Positions 52,680-62,035 of a stretch of 64,000 nucleotides of DNA are shown one piece after another. Under the pieces are notes generated by a model that saw only the letters and a list, made by a program, of their open reading frames with translations, made no database searches and was not told the DNA's origin. How positions within the stretch are numbered: position 1 is the first letter of the stretch; every line of letters starts with the position of its first letter. The stretch is from Firm-13 sp964579245 (GTDB lineage: Bacteria; Bacillota; Clostridia; Saccharofermentanales; Saccharofermentanaceae), in NCBI GenBank assembly GCA_964579245.1, contig CAZOFY010000003.1, positions 1-64,000 of the forward strand, read 5' to 3'. Both the position numbers and the translations under genes were made by a program.

Positions 52680-54353
52680 TTACATGCATGTCGGGCGGTT
52701 GATACTTGCGCCTTTTGCGGCAGAATCAGCTAAACGCTCGTAGCGGGCCAATACACCTGACAGGTGCATGTCCTCTTTTTTCGCCGGTGTCCTTGCGGCA
52801 AGCGTCTTCTCGTCGACCATAAGAGAGATTTCCCTGGAAGGAATATCTACACGAATCCGATCACCGTCTAGGACAAACGCTAACAGACCTCCGTCAGCCG
52901 CTTCCGGACAGACATGCCCTATGGATGCGCCCCTCGTTGCTCCGGAGAAACGTCCGTCAGTAATGAGAGCAACGCTGGTATCAAGCCCCATACCGGCAAC
53001 AGCAGATGTCGGCGTAAGCATTTCTCTCATACCGGGCCCCCCTCTGGGTCCTTCAAAGCGAATAACGATCACATCACCGGCATTAATTTTGCCGGAGAAA
53101 ATTGCTTCGGTCGCTTCCTCTTCACTGTTGAAGACTCGTGCCGGCCCCTCATGAACCATCATCTCCGGAAGCACGGCTCCCTTCTTGACCACAGCGCCTT
53201 CGGGCGCAAGGTTGCCGCGAAGAATAGCCAAGCCGCCATTCGCGGCAACAGGTGTATCGATGGAGGCAATGACACTCTCATCCGCACCGCGGTGATATTG
53301 GATACGATCCGCAATCGTTCCATCTACCGAAGGATTACTGGTTTGCAGAAGATCCTTCTTGGCAAGTTCGGCCAATACCCCGGTTATACCGCCGGCTTCA
53401 TTCAGATCAGTGATAAAAACAGAACTGGCCGGATTGAGCTTACACAGTTGCGGAGTCGCTTCGGCAATGTCAGAAATATCTGCCAAGGTCATCTCGTACC
53501 CCGACTCTCTCGCGATTGCAAGCATATGAAGAACACTGTTAGTGGATCCTCCCAAAGCCATATCAACACGCATCGCATTTCGGACAGAATCTCTGTTCAT
53601 GATCCTTCTTGCCGTGATCCCGTCGCGAAGCAAGTCCATAATCCGCATGCCCGTCTCCTTCGCCAACCGTCGACGTGCAGAATAAACAGCGGGAATCGTC
53701 CCGCTTCCCGGCAGTGACATACCAAGCGCTTCAGTCAAACAGTTCATTGTGTTGGCCGTATACATTCCTGAGCAGCTACCACAAGTCGGGCAACATACGG
53801 TTTCCATTTCCTCAAGCTCTTCAGCGGTCATTTTGCCGACGGCATAGCTTCCTGTGGCTTCAAATAACTCGGAAAGACCGATTCTTTTCCCGTGGAAGTT
53901 ACCGGGAAGCATGGGACCGCCTGATATAAAAATCGCGGGAATATTCAACCTCGCCGCTGCCATCAGCATTCCCGGAACGACCTTATCACAGCTTGGAATA
54001 AACACAACAGCGTCAAGAGGCTGCGCCATCAGAACAAGTTCGCATGAATCCGCAACGATATCCCGGCTGACTAAGGAATACTTCATACCGATATGATTCA
54101 TAGATGTACCGTCGCAGACAGCTATAGCAGGAAATTCCAGAGGGATGCCGCCGGCAAGACGAACTCCATCTTTCACGGCCTGTGTTATATCTTTCAGGTG
54201 AATATGCCCGGGAACAAGTTCGGTAAAAGAATTGACGACTCCGATCATTGGTCGCTTCATTTCTTCCTTTGTTAAGCCGAGCGCATACAGCAAGGATCGA
54301 TGCGGTGCACGTCCGGGGCCCTTAGTCATCTGTTCACTGCGTTCATTATTCAT
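52680..54353 (-). CDS. ilvD: Dihydroxy-acid dehydratase
   Basis: Dehydrates 2,3-dihydroxy acids to 2-oxoacids for Val, Leu and Ile. The 557-residue Fe-S enzyme has GPGRAPHRSLLYALGL near the start, cysteine motifs PSCDKVVPGM and CCPTCGSCSGMYTANTMNC, and the C-terminal GRFSGATRGASIGH. I start it at the ATG at 54353, preceded by AGAAGG; an in-frame TTG at 54377 is possible. It lies between leuB and ilvB. Confidence 0.95.
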   Translation of the reverse strand: MNNERSEQMTKGPGRAPHRSLLYALGLTKEEMKRPMIGVVNSFTELVPGHIHLKDITQAVKDGVRLAGGIPLEFPAIAVCDGTSMNHIGMKYSLVSRDIVADSCELVLMAQPLDAVVFIPSCDKVVPGMLMAAARLNIPAIFISGGPMLPGNFHGKRIGLSELFEATGSYAVGKMTAEELEEMETVCCPTCGSCSGMYTANTMNCLTEALGMSLPGSGTIPAVYSARRRLAKETGMRIMDLLRDGITARRIMNRDSVRNAMRVDMALGGSTNSVLHMLAIARESGYEMTLADISDIAEATPQLCKLNPASSVFITDLNEAGGITGVLAELAKKDLLQTSNPSVDGTIADRIQYHRGADESVIASIDTPVAANGGLAILRGNLAPEGAVVKKGAVLPEMMVHEGPARVFNSEEEATEAIFSGKINAGDVIVIRFEGPRGGPGMREMLTPTSAVAGMGLDTSVALITDGRFSGATRGASIGHVCPEAADGGLLAFVLDGDRIRVDIPSREISLMVDEKTLAARTPAKKEDMHLSGVLARYERLADSAAKGASINRPTCM

Positions 54354-54438
54354 ATCTTTACCTTCTTTCGTATTCAAGAAAACACTTCTCCTATGTGATC
54401 GTAAGAATCTTATATGGTGGGCCCTTTATTAAGGGCCG

Positions 54439-55542
54439 TCATACAATTGACGAGATCACCAGTCGGGTCATTTCCTTGGTTCCTACGATAAGATTATCCG
54501 ACGAATAAGAAATGTCTTTCGTTCGATAGCCACGTGACAGCACGTCCGCTACAGAAGCTTCCATTGCGTCAGCCTCTGTATGAAGACCAAAAGACCATCT
54601 CAGCATCATGGCCGCAGACAGAATAGTCGCCAGAGGATTGGCCAGATCCATGCCTGTAATATCCGGGGCAGAGCCATGTACCGGTTCGTACATCCCGGGG
54701 AATCCCGGCGCCCCAAGCGAAGCTGACGGTAACATACCGATAGATCCGGTAATCATTCCGGCCTCATCGGACAGGATATCGCCGAACATATTCGAAGTAA
54801 TCATGACATCGAAATCTCCCGGTCGTTTCACAAGCTGCATGGAGGCATTATCGACATACATATACTCGACGGATACTTCCTTATACTCGGCAGAAACACG
54901 CTCCGTCACTTCCCGCCAGAGTCTCGAGCTCTCCAAGATGTTTGCCTTGTCAACAACGATGACCTTTTTCTTTCTGCCCATTGCCAACTCAAAGCCAACG
55001 CGGACGATTCTTTCGATTTCCATTTCACTGTAGGCTTCCGTATCATATGCCTCTTGCCCCCGGTCTGTTCCGTCAGAATCCTTTCCACCCGCACGTCTGC
55101 CGCGATCTCCGAAATAGATTCCGCCGGTAAGCTCTCGAACAATCATGATATCGATTCCGTCGGCAACGATGGAATCCTTCAGCGGACATGCCTCAGACAG
55201 TTGCTTATGAAGAACGGCGGGTCTTAAATTCGCATAAAGGCCAAGCCCGGCGCGTAATCCGAGCAGTGCCTGCTCGGGACGGCTTTTCCCGGGGAGATCA
55301 TCCCATTTCGGTCCGCCTACTGCTCCAAGAAGAACGGCGTCGCTCTTCCTGCAAGCCGCCAGCGTTGAAGCCGGCAAAGGTTCGCCGGTCGCGTCAATGG
55401 CACTTCCGCCTGCCAGCAGTTCTTCAAAAGAAAAGATATGACCGTATTTCTTACCGATACTGTTGAGGACCTCGCAGGTGCCGTTGATGACCTCAGGACC
55501 AATCCCGTCTCCGGGAATAACTGCGATTTTATATAAACCCAT
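54439..55542 (-). CDS. leuB: 3-isopropylmalate dehydrogenase
   Basis: Oxidatively decarboxylates 3-isopropylmalate in leucine synthesis. The 367-residue protein starts YKIAVIPGDGIGPEVI and has REL TGGIYFGDR around 134-145, the DNASMQLV segment, and MFGDILSDEAGMITGS with the metal-binding Asp residues. GGAGAT precedes the ATG. It follows leuD by 54 bases. Confidence 0.95.
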   Translation of the reverse strand: MGLYKIAVIPGDGIGPEVINGTCEVLNSIGKKYGHIFSFEELLAGGSAIDATGEPLPASTLAACRKSDAVLLGAVGGPKWDDLPGKSRPEQALLGLRAGLGLYANLRPAVLHKQLSEACPLKDSIVADGIDIMIVRELTGGIYFGDRGRRAGGKDSDGTDRGQEAYDTEAYSEMEIERIVRVGFELAMGRKKKVIVVDKANILESSRLWREVTERVSAEYKEVSVEYMYVDNASMQLVKRPGDFDVMITSNMFGDILSDEAGMITGSIGMLPSASLGAPGFPGMYEPVHGSAPDITGMDLANPLATILSAAMMLRWSFGLHTEADAMEASVADVLSRGYRTKDISYSSDNLIVGTKEMTRLVISSIV

Positions 55543-55596
55543 GTACGTATCTCCTTTAGAAAAGCTCTTCGCCCTGTATTGATTATAATAATTTGA

Positions 55597-56085
55597 TTAT
55601 TTCTCTTTGGCAATATATCCGACCAGTCCGTCTGCTTCAATGATTCTCCGAATAAATTCCGGAAAGGGTTTTGCCGTATAGGATTTTCCTGTCGTCAAAT
55701 CCGAAATGAGTCCCGATTCAAAATCGATCTCAATCTCATCACCGTCCTGTATCTGTTCGGAAGCCTCTGCAGACTCCATGATGGCGAGACCCATATTAAT
55801 CGCGTTCCGGTAGAAAATGCGGGCAAAGGACGGTGCAATCACACAGGAAATGCCACTTGCCTTAATCGCAATCGGAGCATGTTCACGAGAAGATCCGCAT
55901 CCGAAATTCGGTCCGGCAACAATAATGTCTCCCTTCTTTACGCGATCGACAAAGCTTGTGTCTATGTCTTCCATACAATGCTTTGCCAGTTCGGAAGGAA
56001 CCGATGTGTTCAAATATCGTGCCGGAATGATAACATCCGTATCGACATTGGCTCCATATTTAAAGACTCTCCCTTTAGCATTCAT
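55597..56085 (-). CDS. leuD: 3-isopropylmalate dehydratase small subunit
   Basis: Swivel domain partner of LeuC. The 162-residue protein has FKYGANVDTDVIIPARYL (8-25) and FGCGSSREHAPIAIKASG (about 60-77), the substrate-binding loop. AGGAGGA precedes the ATG, 15 bases after leuC. Confidence 0.95.
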   Translation of the reverse strand: MNAKGRVFKYGANVDTDVIIPARYLNTSVPSELAKHCMEDIDTSFVDRVKKGDIIVAGPNFGCGSSREHAPIAIKASGISCVIAPSFARIFYRNAINMGLAIMESAEASEQIQDGDEIEIDFESGLISDLTTGKSYTAKPFPEFIRRIIEADGLVGYIAKEK

Positions 56086-56100
56086 CGTTCTATCCTCCTA

Positions 56101-57390
56101 TTACTGTGCGTCGAGCTCTGAAGGAGCTCCGATACGTCCGAGAACCGCGGATGCGGCAGCGACAGGCACTCCGGCCAGATAGACCTCGGATTCCGGGTGT
56201 CCCATACGGCCGACAAAGTTGCGGTTTGTTGTGGATACACAGCGCTCTCCCTTGGCAAGAATACCCATGTGTCCGCCCAGGCACGGTCCGCAGGTTGCAG
56301 CCGAGATCACGCAATTTGCTTCGGCAAATATACTGAGCAAGCCTTCGTTCAGGGCTTCTTTCCATACACGCTGAGAGCCCGGTAAAATGATGCAGCGCAA
56401 TCCCTTCTTGACCTTTCTGCCCTGCAAGATAGAAGCGGCTACACGAAGATCCTCCAACCGACCGTTCGTACAGGATCCGATGACGACCTGATCGATCTTG
56501 ACTTCATCGAATGTTCCGACAGTTTTGGTATTTTCCGGAAGATGAGGAAATGCAACTGTCAAGGGGACCGTTGACAGATCAATCTCAATCATTCTCTTGT
56601 AGACGGCGTCCTCATCGGCCTGGAAGACCTTGTAACTCTGATTCTTCAGGCGATCCGGAGCATACTTTTCCAGATAGGCCATCGTCTGTTCATCTACAGG
56701 GAAAATTCCGTTCTTTCCGCCGGCTTCGATTGCCATATTGCAAATGGTCAGTCTCTCTGTCATAGAAAGAGTGGAGACTCCGGGGCCGGAAAACTCCATC
56801 GACTCATATAAGGCACCGTCGACGCCGATCATTCCGATAAGATAAAGGATGAGGTCCTTACCTGTAATACCAGCAGAGAGCTTTCCTGTCAGGTAAAAGC
56901 GAATCGCTTCGGGAATCCGGAACCATGTTTTTCCCGTAGCCATGGCACAGGCAAGGTCGGTCGAACCGACACCGGTGGCAAAGGCGCCGAGAGCACCATA
57001 GGTGCAGGTATGAGAATCAGCGCCGATGATCGCATCCCCGGGAGCTACAAGTCCGTTCTCAGGAAGGATTACGTGTTCAACACCCATAAGCGGATCACCA
57101 ATCTCGTAGTAATTTGTTATACCCTGTGATTTGGCGAACTCACGGATCTGCTTGCAATTGTCAGCAGACTTGATGTCCTTATTCGGTGTGAAGTGGTCGG
57201 GTACTAACGCTACCTTATTCTTATCGAAAACGCCGCAGGCGCATGTCTTTTGAAAGACGTCAATTGCGGGAGGCGTCGTAACGTCATTTCCTAATACGAG
57301 ATCCAGCCTCGCCTCAATCAGCTGTCCCGGCTCAACAAAGTCAAGTCCGGCATGAGCGGCTAAAATCTTTTGTGTCATTGTCATTCCCAT
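56101..57390 (-). CDS. leuC: 3-isopropylmalate dehydratase large subunit
   Basis: Isomerises 2- to 3-isopropylmalate with a 4Fe-4S cluster. The 429-residue aconitase-family protein starts MGMTMTQKILAAHAG at 57390, behind AGGAGG; an in-frame reading to 57486 overruns the promoter region. Cluster cysteines are in VIGSCTNGR and ATCGPCLGGH; GADSHTCTYGALGAFATG is the family active-site signature. It is the first gene of the leuC-leuD-leuB-ilvD-ilvB operon. Confidence 0.96.
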   Translation of the reverse strand: MGMTMTQKILAAHAGLDFVEPGQLIEARLDLVLGNDVTTPPAIDVFQKTCACGVFDKNKVALVPDHFTPNKDIKSADNCKQIREFAKSQGITNYYEIGDPLMGVEHVILPENGLVAPGDAIIGADSHTCTYGALGAFATGVGSTDLACAMATGKTWFRIPEAIRFYLTGKLSAGITGKDLILYLIGMIGVDGALYESMEFSGPGVSTLSMTERLTICNMAIEAGGKNGIFPVDEQTMAYLEKYAPDRLKNQSYKVFQADEDAVYKRMIEIDLSTVPLTVAFPHLPENTKTVGTFDEVKIDQVVIGSCTNGRLEDLRVAASILQGRKVKKGLRCIILPGSQRVWKEALNEGLLSIFAEANCVISAATCGPCLGGHMGILAKGERCVSTTNRNFVGRMGHPESEVYLAGVPVAAASAVLGRIGAPSELDAQ

Positions 57391-57488
57391 AATATATCCT
57401 CCTCGCTTCAATAAAAGCTGTGCATTCTTTTTAATCGGTCCATCACGACAAAAGACAGGACCAAGGTGTGTTTCAATATCGTACATTC

Positions 57489-57517
57489 AGAATACTTGGA
57501 CTTTCCTAAACTCACAA
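57489..57517 (-). promoter_or_regulatory. leuC: Candidate promoter of the leu-ilv operon
   Basis: Minus-strand TTGTGA (57512-57517) and TATTCT (57489-57494) with a 17-base spacer. The roughly 100-base leader that follows holds a weak GGTCC/GGACC hairpin but no T-box or clear terminator. Confidence 0.45.
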
Positions 57518-57552
57518 TAGCGCGAAATAGCTATTTTCTTAATGATTTCTGC

Positions 57553-57558
57553 TATAAT
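57553..57558 (+). promoter_or_regulatory. Likely -10 box of the ABC-F gene
   Basis: A perfect TATAAT lies 29 bases before the GTG start. No clear -35 hexamer is seen at the right distance. Confidence 0.5.
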
Positions 57559-57587
57559 GACTACGATTATCATCCTGGAGGTCAAAA

Positions 57588-59528
57588 GTGCCTATTCTGT
57601 CTGTTTCCCTGCTGTCCAAGTCTTATCATAACCGCGAACTTCTGCGGCGTATCTCCTTTTCTATTGATGCGGGTGACCGTATCGCTTTGATCGGAGAAAA
57701 CGGCGCAGGAAAAACGACGTTGTTCCGGATGATTGAAGGCCGCACGGAACCGGACCAGGGAAACATCATTTTTCACGGAAAGACGATTGTCGGATACCTT
57801 GCGCAAAGTGCCGAGGATCAGGATACCGGCGGATCCGCTTTGAAAAGCAAAGAAATCTTGCAATTGGAGAACGAGCTTTCCCGGATTGAACATATGCTTG
57901 CTTTGTCGCCGGAGCACGCTACGCGTGAGCTTTTATCCGAATATGCAACAATCCAGGCCAAGTACGAGGCTTGCGGAGGTTATGATTTCGAACAGCGGAT
58001 GCTGGAAATTCTTACCGGCTTGGGATTATCGGGGGATGATCTGTCTCGTCCGATGTCCTCTTTGTCCGGTGGTGAAAGGATGCGCGTGGCACTGGCCAGA
58101 CTCATCGTTCAGAAACCGGATCTTCTTCTTTTAGATGAACCGACGAATCACCTTGATGCTGACACGATGGAATGGCTTGAGGATTACTTAAAAAAACAGA
58201 GTGCGGCAATAGTATTAATCTCACATGACCGATATTTCATCGATAAGATTGCGACACGCATTTTCGAGCTTGAAAATGGCGACATTCATGAATACAAAGG
58301 TAACTACAGCGCATATGTACGTCAGAAAGATCAGTTCCTTCTGGACCAGCGACAGGTGGTATCTCAGCTCGAAAAGGAGGTCGTCCGACAGGCGGCGGTC
58401 ACACAGACCATGCTGTCACACCGTAAGATGACCCTTTATCATTCTCGCGAGAAAGTCGTCGCCAAGCTATCGGATAAGCTGGCCGCAGAAAAGGCCAAAC
58501 TTTCAGGCGGTTCGATGCGAATGAGCTTCTCGTTTGTACCCGAGAAGCGCGATGGCGACCCGGATCGAGTTCTGATCAAGGCGTCGAACGTATCGAAGTC
58601 TTTCCAGGGCGAACAACCGCTGTTTCAGAAAGTGTCTTTCGAGATCAAGGCTTCGGACAAGCTGGTTCTGGTCGGTCCGAACGGATGCGGGAAGACGACT
58701 CTTCTTACCATCCTGCTGGGTCAGCAGCCGGATTTTGGCGGCGATATCTATGTTTCCTCATCCGCAGAATTCGGCTACATGGGTCAGTTTATACCGTTTG
58801 AAGACGAAGATCGGGAAATCATCGACGAGCTTCTCTGCCACGTTGACCTGACAGAAACCGAGGCAAGAAATCTGCTTGCACGTTTCGGATTTCGAGATAT
58901 TGATGTTTTCAAGAAGTTGCATGTTCTGTCGGGAGGCGAACGCTCGCGTCTCTTCTTATGCTGTCTTCTTCAGCAAAGACCGGACGTTCTGTTTCTGGAT
59001 GAGCCGACGAATCACCTGGATATCCGGTCCAGAGAAATCCTTGAAAATGCTTTAGCCGACTACACCGGTGCTGTGGTAGCCGTCAGTCATGACCGCTATT
59101 TCATCGAAAAATGCGGCAGATCCGTGCTTGGATTTTCCGGTAATTCCGTGCTTCGTTTTGACGATTACTCTTCCTATCGGGCAAGTGCGAAGGTTCAGAG
59201 CAAGACTTCAGCTTCCGATCAGGACAAGAAAAAATCTCTTTCAGAACTTCGGTCTGACACAGAATCCACTACGGCTGAGAAACGTCCTACGCGTGAAAAG
59301 GACCGCGCACAGGAACGACGCGACACCGTAAAGCGTAAGGAGCGGTTGCGCGACCTCGAAAAAGAGATCGCCGAATTGGAAAAAGAAAAAGAAGAAACCG
59401 AAGCCGGTTTCTCCAAAGATACAATGCCTGAAGATTATGCTCAATATGCGGATCTTTGCGAGAAAATCACGTCAAGATACGATGAATTTATCCTTGTATC
59501 GGAAGAAATCGAAAACTCTGCGCATTAG
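57588..59528 (+). CDS. ABC-F family ATPase (ribosome-associated)
   Basis: A 646-residue protein with two ABC cassettes and no membrane part. Walker A motifs are GENGAGKTTL and GPNGCGKTTL, and signatures are LSGGERMRVALA and LSGGERSRLFLC. Walker B LLLLDEPTNHLD and VLFLDEPTNHLD carry the ABC-F pattern. The interdomain linker (about 240-300) is charged, and a C-terminal coiled coil starts near 570. Such proteins bind the ribosomal E site as translation factors or resistance proteins; which one cannot be told. The start is GTG at 57588, after GGAGG. Confidence 0.92.
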   Translation: MPILSVSLLSKSYHNRELLRRISFSIDAGDRIALIGENGAGKTTLFRMIEGRTEPDQGNIIFHGKTIVGYLAQSAEDQDTGGSALKSKEILQLENELSRIEHMLALSPEHATRELLSEYATIQAKYEACGGYDFEQRMLEILTGLGLSGDDLSRPMSSLSGGERMRVALARLIVQKPDLLLLDEPTNHLDADTMEWLEDYLKKQSAAIVLISHDRYFIDKIATRIFELENGDIHEYKGNYSAYVRQKDQFLLDQRQVVSQLEKEVVRQAAVTQTMLSHRKMTLYHSREKVVAKLSDKLAAEKAKLSGGSMRMSFSFVPEKRDGDPDRVLIKASNVSKSFQGEQPLFQKVSFEIKASDKLVLVGPNGCGKTTLLTILLGQQPDFGGDIYVSSSAEFGYMGQFIPFEDEDREIIDELLCHVDLTETEARNLLARFGFRDIDVFKKLHVLSGGERSRLFLCCLLQQRPDVLFLDEPTNHLDIRSREILENALADYTGAVVAVSHDRYFIEKCGRSVLGFSGNSVLRFDDYSSYRASAKVQSKTSASDQDKKKSLSELRSDTESTTAEKRPTREKDRAQERRDTVKRKERLRDLEKEIAELEKEKEETEAGFSKDTMPEDYAQYADLCEKITSRYDEFILVSEEIENSAH

Positions 59529-60814
59529 GCCGTCCCATAATAATATACCTTACCGGTCTCCATTCCGTTCGGAAGCGTACCCAGTAATTCAGAGCAGGTC
59601 GCGAAACGGTATCCCTTCGCCTTCAGCCCGTCAACCATGGAAGAAATGGAATCTACGGTACATTCGTGAATATCATGTAAAAGTACAATGCGTCCATTTG
59701 CTGCATTGTTAATGACGTGATTTGAAATAAATTCCGGAGTTTGATGATCGGCCAGCCAGTCTTCCGGACAGGTCTCCCAAGACCAGTTAATTGTGGCCAT
59801 TCCCATTTCCTTGGATACAGCAAGAACCGTATCATTACTCTCACCGTTTGGCGGACGCATCACTGTCGGATAAGAACCAATAACATTAAATATCAAATCA
59901 TTTGTCTGCTTCAGCTGTGAGCGGATCTGTTCTTCCGTCAAACCCAAATAGGATGGGTGATCATAAGAGTGATTCCCGATCTCATGACCTTCGTCGATCA
60001 TTCTCTTCAGAATAGTCGGATCCTGATCGGCCACATGGTTGCCAAGCAGGAAAAAAGTGACGTGCACGCCTTTCTCCTTCAGTACATCGAGGAGCTCGGG
60101 TGTCAGCTTGCCGGATGGCCCGTCATCAAAGGTCAAAGCAATCACAGGATTCTCATCAGATGGGGGTAAGTTGGCCAGTGATTTGGGATCTGCATCAGGA
60201 GCAGGCGTAGTATCCTGCGTGGTTTCAACAGTCGCGGCTTTTGTGGACAGATTCGTAGCAAGAGTAGTCTCAGACACATTCAACGTGGTCTGTTGTACGG
60301 CATTCATAGATGTTCCGGCGGCGGGAAGAGACACAGAATCCTTTCTTCCACCCCAAATAGCAAATCCCCAAAGAACCAAGCAAAGGATAAACAGGATGCC
60401 CGCAATGATCGAAAGAATCTGGATCTGTCGATTCAGCGTACGTTTCCTGATTTCAGGAGCTCTGCTATATGGATCCTCTCCGGCGTACGATGTCTGGTTC
60501 CCTTTTACAGGAGGCGATACTCGGTTCGATCTCTGCGGATCGTTCCTCGTATAAGCACTCCCATTGTTCGAAGCAGGCCTGGAAGTTCTCGAGACCGGCG
60601 GTTCATACAGAGAAGAAAAATCCTCATATCTCTTCGGATTCTGTGAACGATTATCCATCGCCGGTCTGCTCGAATTCGGCGTAGGCTCTCTTGATCCTGT
60701 TGCTCCATAGTCGTTCACAGGCGGCTCTGCCGGACGGGCGAGCTCAACACCGAGACGATTGTCTGTGGAGGATAGATCATTGAACGGAAAATCCTGATTA
60801 CCTCTTTTTTTCAT
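59525..60814 (-). CDS. Membrane-anchored polysaccharide deacetylase
   Basis: A 429-residue protein with a disordered Pro/Ser/Arg/Asn-rich cytoplasmic N-terminus (1-125), one transmembrane helix (about 130-154), a Thr-rich linker and an extracellular NodB domain. TFDDGP (228-233), HSYDHP, RPPNGES, WSWETCPEDW and IVLLHD are the catalytic motifs of CE4 enzymes, all intact. It would deacetylate peptidoglycan or another N-acetylated glycan. GGAGA precedes the ATG. Its last four bases overlap the convergent ABC-F gene. Confidence 0.92.
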   Translation of the reverse strand: MKKRGNQDFPFNDLSSTDNRLGVELARPAEPPVNDYGATGSREPTPNSSRPAMDNRSQNPKRYEDFSSLYEPPVSRTSRPASNNGSAYTRNDPQRSNRVSPPVKGNQTSYAGEDPYSRAPEIRKRTLNRQIQILSIIAGILFILCLVLWGFAIWGGRKDSVSLPAAGTSMNAVQQTTLNVSETTLATNLSTKAATVETTQDTTPAPDADPKSLANLPPSDENPVIALTFDDGPSGKLTPELLDVLKEKGVHVTFFLLGNHVADQDPTILKRMIDEGHEIGNHSYDHPSYLGLTEEQIRSQLKQTNDLIFNVIGSYPTVMRPPNGESNDTVLAVSKEMGMATINWSWETCPEDWLADHQTPEFISNHVINNAANGRIVLLHDIHECTVDSISSMVDGLKAKGYRFATCSELLGTLPNGMETGKVYYYGTA

Positions 60815-60950
60815 AAATTCTCCATATCCGTAAGATAAAGGTCAAATCGACAAAGGACAAACAAAATCCACACAGTATAAATATTATATCATACAGAAAA
60901 CAATTTTCGAGAAGATCCGGATGAAAGGATTACCGAAGCTCGCTGACAAA

Positions 60951-60985
60951 AAAAGAAAGCCGCCATCAATCGTACGATGGCGGCT
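60951..60985 (-). terminator. fba: Terminator of fba
   Basis: AGCCGCCATC pairs with GATGGCGGCT over an eight-base loop. On the minus strand the stem is followed by TTCTTTTTTT (A-rich 60948-60957 on the plus strand). Confidence 0.88.
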
Positions 60986-61007
60986 CCCGTTATCGATGAA
61001 AAGAGGT

Positions 61008-61943
61008 TTACGCCTTACCGTCGCAGCCCAGAACATTCTTGATCTTATGAGCTACCATTCCCTTAACTGCCTGACGAGCAGGAGCAAGATACTGGCGAGG
61101 ATCAAAGTGCGACGGGTTGTCGTTAAAGTACTTGCGAATCGTTCCGGTCATGGCGAGACGGATATCGGAATCAATATTGATCTTGCAAACAGCAAGAGAA
61201 GCCGCCTGACGAAGCATATCTTCCGGAATACCGATGGCATCCGCCATCTTGCCGCCATTCTCATTAACCATCTTGACATACTCCGGAATAACAGAGGATG
61301 CTCCGTGAAGGACGATGGGGAATCCGGGAAGACGAAGTGCGACATCTTCGAGGATGTCAAAGCGGAGTTGCGGATTCTGACCGGGCTTGAACTTGAAAGC
61401 ACCGTGAGATGTTCCGATTGCAATAGCCAGAGAATCGCATCCGGTGCGCTCTACAAAGTCTTGGACCTGTGCCGGGTCTGTGTAAGACGCATGCTCGGCA
61501 GAAACATTGACATCATCTTCGATACCGGCAAGCTGTCCAAGCTCTGCCTCGACGACGACGCCGTGAGCGTGTGCGTATTCAACGACCTGGCGTGTCAATT
61601 TGACGTTCTCTTCATAACCATGATGAGATCCATCGATCATAACTGAAGTAAATCCACCATCGATACAGCTCTTGCAAAGCTCAAATGTGTCTCCGTGATC
61701 GAGGTGAAGAGCAATCGGAAGGTCTGTCTCAATAAGAGCGGCTTCAACGAGCTTCACGAGGTATGTATGGTTGGCATACTTACGAGCCCCGGAGGAAACC
61801 TGCAGAATGAGAGGTGCATTGAGCTCCTTACCGGCTTCTGTAATACCCTGAATGATCTCCATGTTGTTGACATTGAAAGCACCGATTGCATATCCGCCCT
61901 CGTAGGCCTTCTTAAACATTTCCGTTGTTGTTACTAATGGCAT
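61008..61943 (-). CDS. fba: Class II fructose-bisphosphate aldolase
   Basis: Cleaves fructose-1,6-bisphosphate in glycolysis. The 311-residue zinc enzyme has LHLDHGDTFE (about 80-89) with the catalytic Asp and a zinc His, VMIDGSHHGYEENV, EAELGQLAG, and HGASSVIPE with another zinc His. KINIDSDIRLAMTG binds phosphate. GGAGATATC precedes the ATG. It has its own promoter and terminator, as expected for a highly expressed gene. Confidence 0.95.
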   Translation of the reverse strand: MPLVTTTEMFKKAYEGGYAIGAFNVNNMEIIQGITEAGKELNAPLILQVSSGARKYANHTYLVKLVEAALIETDLPIALHLDHGDTFELCKSCIDGGFTSVMIDGSHHGYEENVKLTRQVVEYAHAHGVVVEAELGQLAGIEDDVNVSAEHASYTDPAQVQDFVERTGCDSLAIAIGTSHGAFKFKPGQNPQLRFDILEDVALRLPGFPIVLHGASSVIPEYVKMVNENGGKMADAIGIPEDMLRQAASLAVCKINIDSDIRLAMTGTIRKYFNDNPSHFDPRQYLAPARQAVKGMVAHKIKNVLGCDGKA

Positions 61944-61995
61944 ATTGATATCTCCTTCTCTGCTTTTGCACGATCCACTCGTCGTGCCCTTACTA

Positions 61996-62025
61996 TTTTA
62001 TGGTTCGATAACGCTATCCGTCAAT
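61996..62025 (-). promoter_or_regulatory. fba: Promoter of fba
   Basis: Minus-strand TTGACG (62020-62025) and TAAAAT (61996-62001) with an 18-base spacer, in the gap after the 62036-62713 gene. Confidence 0.6.
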
Positions 62026-62035
62026 CATTTATCGG

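Noticed and set aside
52914..53717. Plus-strand frame of 267 codons opposite ilvD
   Set aside because: Its composition reflects the opposite strand of a conserved Fe-S enzyme; no start signal.
57391..57487. Attenuator or leader peptide before leuC
   Set aside because: A weak GGTCC/GGACC hairpin is present, but there is no T run, no run of Leu codons and no T-box core.
60921..61646. Plus-strand frame of 241 codons opposite fba
   Set aside because: Runs through the fba terminator hairpin and is antisense to the aldolase; no ribosome-binding site.
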